This document shows, one piece after another, positions 63,709-64,000 of a stretch of DNA of 64,000 nucleotides. A model generated the notes under the pieces. It saw only the letters and a list, made by a program, of their open reading frames with translations. It did no database searches and was not told the DNA's origin. Source of the DNA: Chloroflexota bacterium (GTDB lineage Bacteria; Chloroflexota; Anaerolineae; Anaerolineales; Anaerolineaceae). Each line of letters begins with the position of its first letter. Within the stretch, counting starts at the first letter, position 1. The stretch lies in the NCBI GenBank assembly GCA_029561345.1, contig JAKQJC010000001.1:340777-404776 (forward strand). Direction: 5' to 3'. Position numbers and translations under genes: made by a program.

Positions 63709-63882
63709 ATGTCTGATGCCAGGCTGGCCCCTTTGAATATTGCCCTGGTTGGAACAGCCTCCGAGGGCGAAAAATTGTTTCATGAGATTGTTTTGAAGGA
63801 CGGCGTCAAATATATCATTGAACTGGAAGCGATTGAAGAAACTGCCGATCTCAATCTCTATATGAGAGCGTTGCATAATTAA
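63709..63882 (+). CDS. small protein of unknown function (57 aa)
   Basis: A 57-residue acidic protein, MSDARLAPLNIALVGTASEG then EKLFHEIVLKDGVKYIIELE. GGAGG lies 4-5 bases before ATG 63709, and a promoter of good spacing stands upstream; an earlier in-frame ATG at 63634 would lie within that promoter. No motif is recognised and no membrane segment is present. The two beta-like stretches (LNIALVG, VKYIIELEAI) suggest a compact fold. Confidence rests on the ribosome site and promoter rather than homology. Confidence 0.6.
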   Translation: MSDARLAPLNIALVGTASEGEKLFHEIVLKDGVKYIIELEAIEETADLNLYMRALHN

Positions 63883-63894
63883 CCAGTGAAGAAA

Positions 63895-63966
63895 TGACCA
63901 GTGAACAAGGAAATGTGGTAAAGTTTTTTTATCAAGAAAAATAAACCACGCCTTACCCACTGGTCA
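63895..63966. repeat. 9-bp inverted repeat at window end
   Basis: TGACCAGTG (63895-63903) and CACTGGTCA (63958-63966) are exact inverted copies 54 bases apart; a related AACCAGTG lies at 63881-63888 at the end of the small gene. They may form a weak stem or bound an element. The last 118 bases hold no gene I can support. Confidence 0.35.
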
Positions 63967-64000
63967 ATATGAGTATACAACAAAATTTATTCCTTGTCAT

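Overview
The window is about 64 kb of a bacterial chromosome of moderately high GC. Gene content points to the Chloroflexota, probably class Anaerolineae: a substrate-binding lipoprotein with a Thr/Pro/Ala-rich linker after the lipobox, a Ser/Thr kinase with PQQ-type repeats in an operon with PP2C, FHA and DnaJ-VWA proteins, a TIGR01906 membrane protein next to a membrane-fused spermidine-synthase-like protein, and a secreted protein with a Pro/Thr linker. The taxonomic call is inference from gene style, not from a marker tree. I see no rRNA, tRNA, CRISPR array, transposase or phage gene. No stretch longer than 300 bases lacks a gene; the largest gap (52340-52614) holds two strong inverted repeats.

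Layout. 1-5.3 kb: the tRNA thiolation pair mnmA (cut by the window edge) and iscS on the minus strand, divergent from a phosphohexomutase, TatD nuclease and polyprenyl diphosphate synthase operon. 5.4-12.1 kb (minus): a seven-gene signalling operon running kinase-PQQ, PP2C phosphatase, DnaJ-VWA, zinc-ribbon FHA, a 79-residue protein, and OmpR-type and NarL-type response regulators, with a convincing promoter at 12.1 kb. 12.2-14.5 kb: UDP-glucose dehydrogenase and folD, divergent. 14.6-32.8 kb: a large one-direction purine salvage and catabolism cluster: 8-oxoguanine deaminase-type amidohydrolase, adenine deaminase, GntR/UTRA regulator, YgeY-type hydrolase, YgeW-type carbamoyltransferase, carbamate kinase, a BMP-type nucleoside ABC transporter (lipoprotein, double ATPase, two permeases), two fold-type II PLP enzymes, a glycosyltransferase, an unknown protein and a dihydropyrimidinase/hydantoinase. 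32.8-36.4 kb: three overlapping membrane genes resembling stripped-down complex I/Mrp antiporter subunits. 36.5-44.3 kb: a coiled-coil protein, SelB, a secreted anchored protein, peptidyl-tRNA hydrolase and Mfd. 44.4-52.3 kb: a dual-specificity phosphatase followed by a SWIM - DUF5691 - MoxR AAA+ - DUF5682 - VWA cassette of unknown function. 52.6-64 kb: a ferritin-like/VIT1 fusion, mutS (minus), an orphan sugar-ABC ATPase, the TIGR01906 and spermidine-synthase-like pair (minus), alaS, a small HD alarmone-hydrolase-like protein and a 57-residue protein.

How parts work together. The purine cluster reads as an uptake-to-energy route: purines or nucleosides enter by the BMP ABC transporter, are deaminated to oxopurines, and after ring opening by enzymes partly encoded elsewhere (no xanthine dehydrogenase is present) the ureido and carbamoyl groups are released by the hydantoinase, YgeY and YgeW homologues to give carbamoyl phosphate, which carbamate kinase can turn into ATP. 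A palindromic site TTGTCAGACAA abuts a perfect TTGACA -35 box at the head of the cluster and is the natural target for the GntR/UTRA protein encoded two genes downstream. The five-gene SWIM/MoxR/DUF5682/VWA cassette and the antiporter-like trio are the least understood conserved-looking units here.
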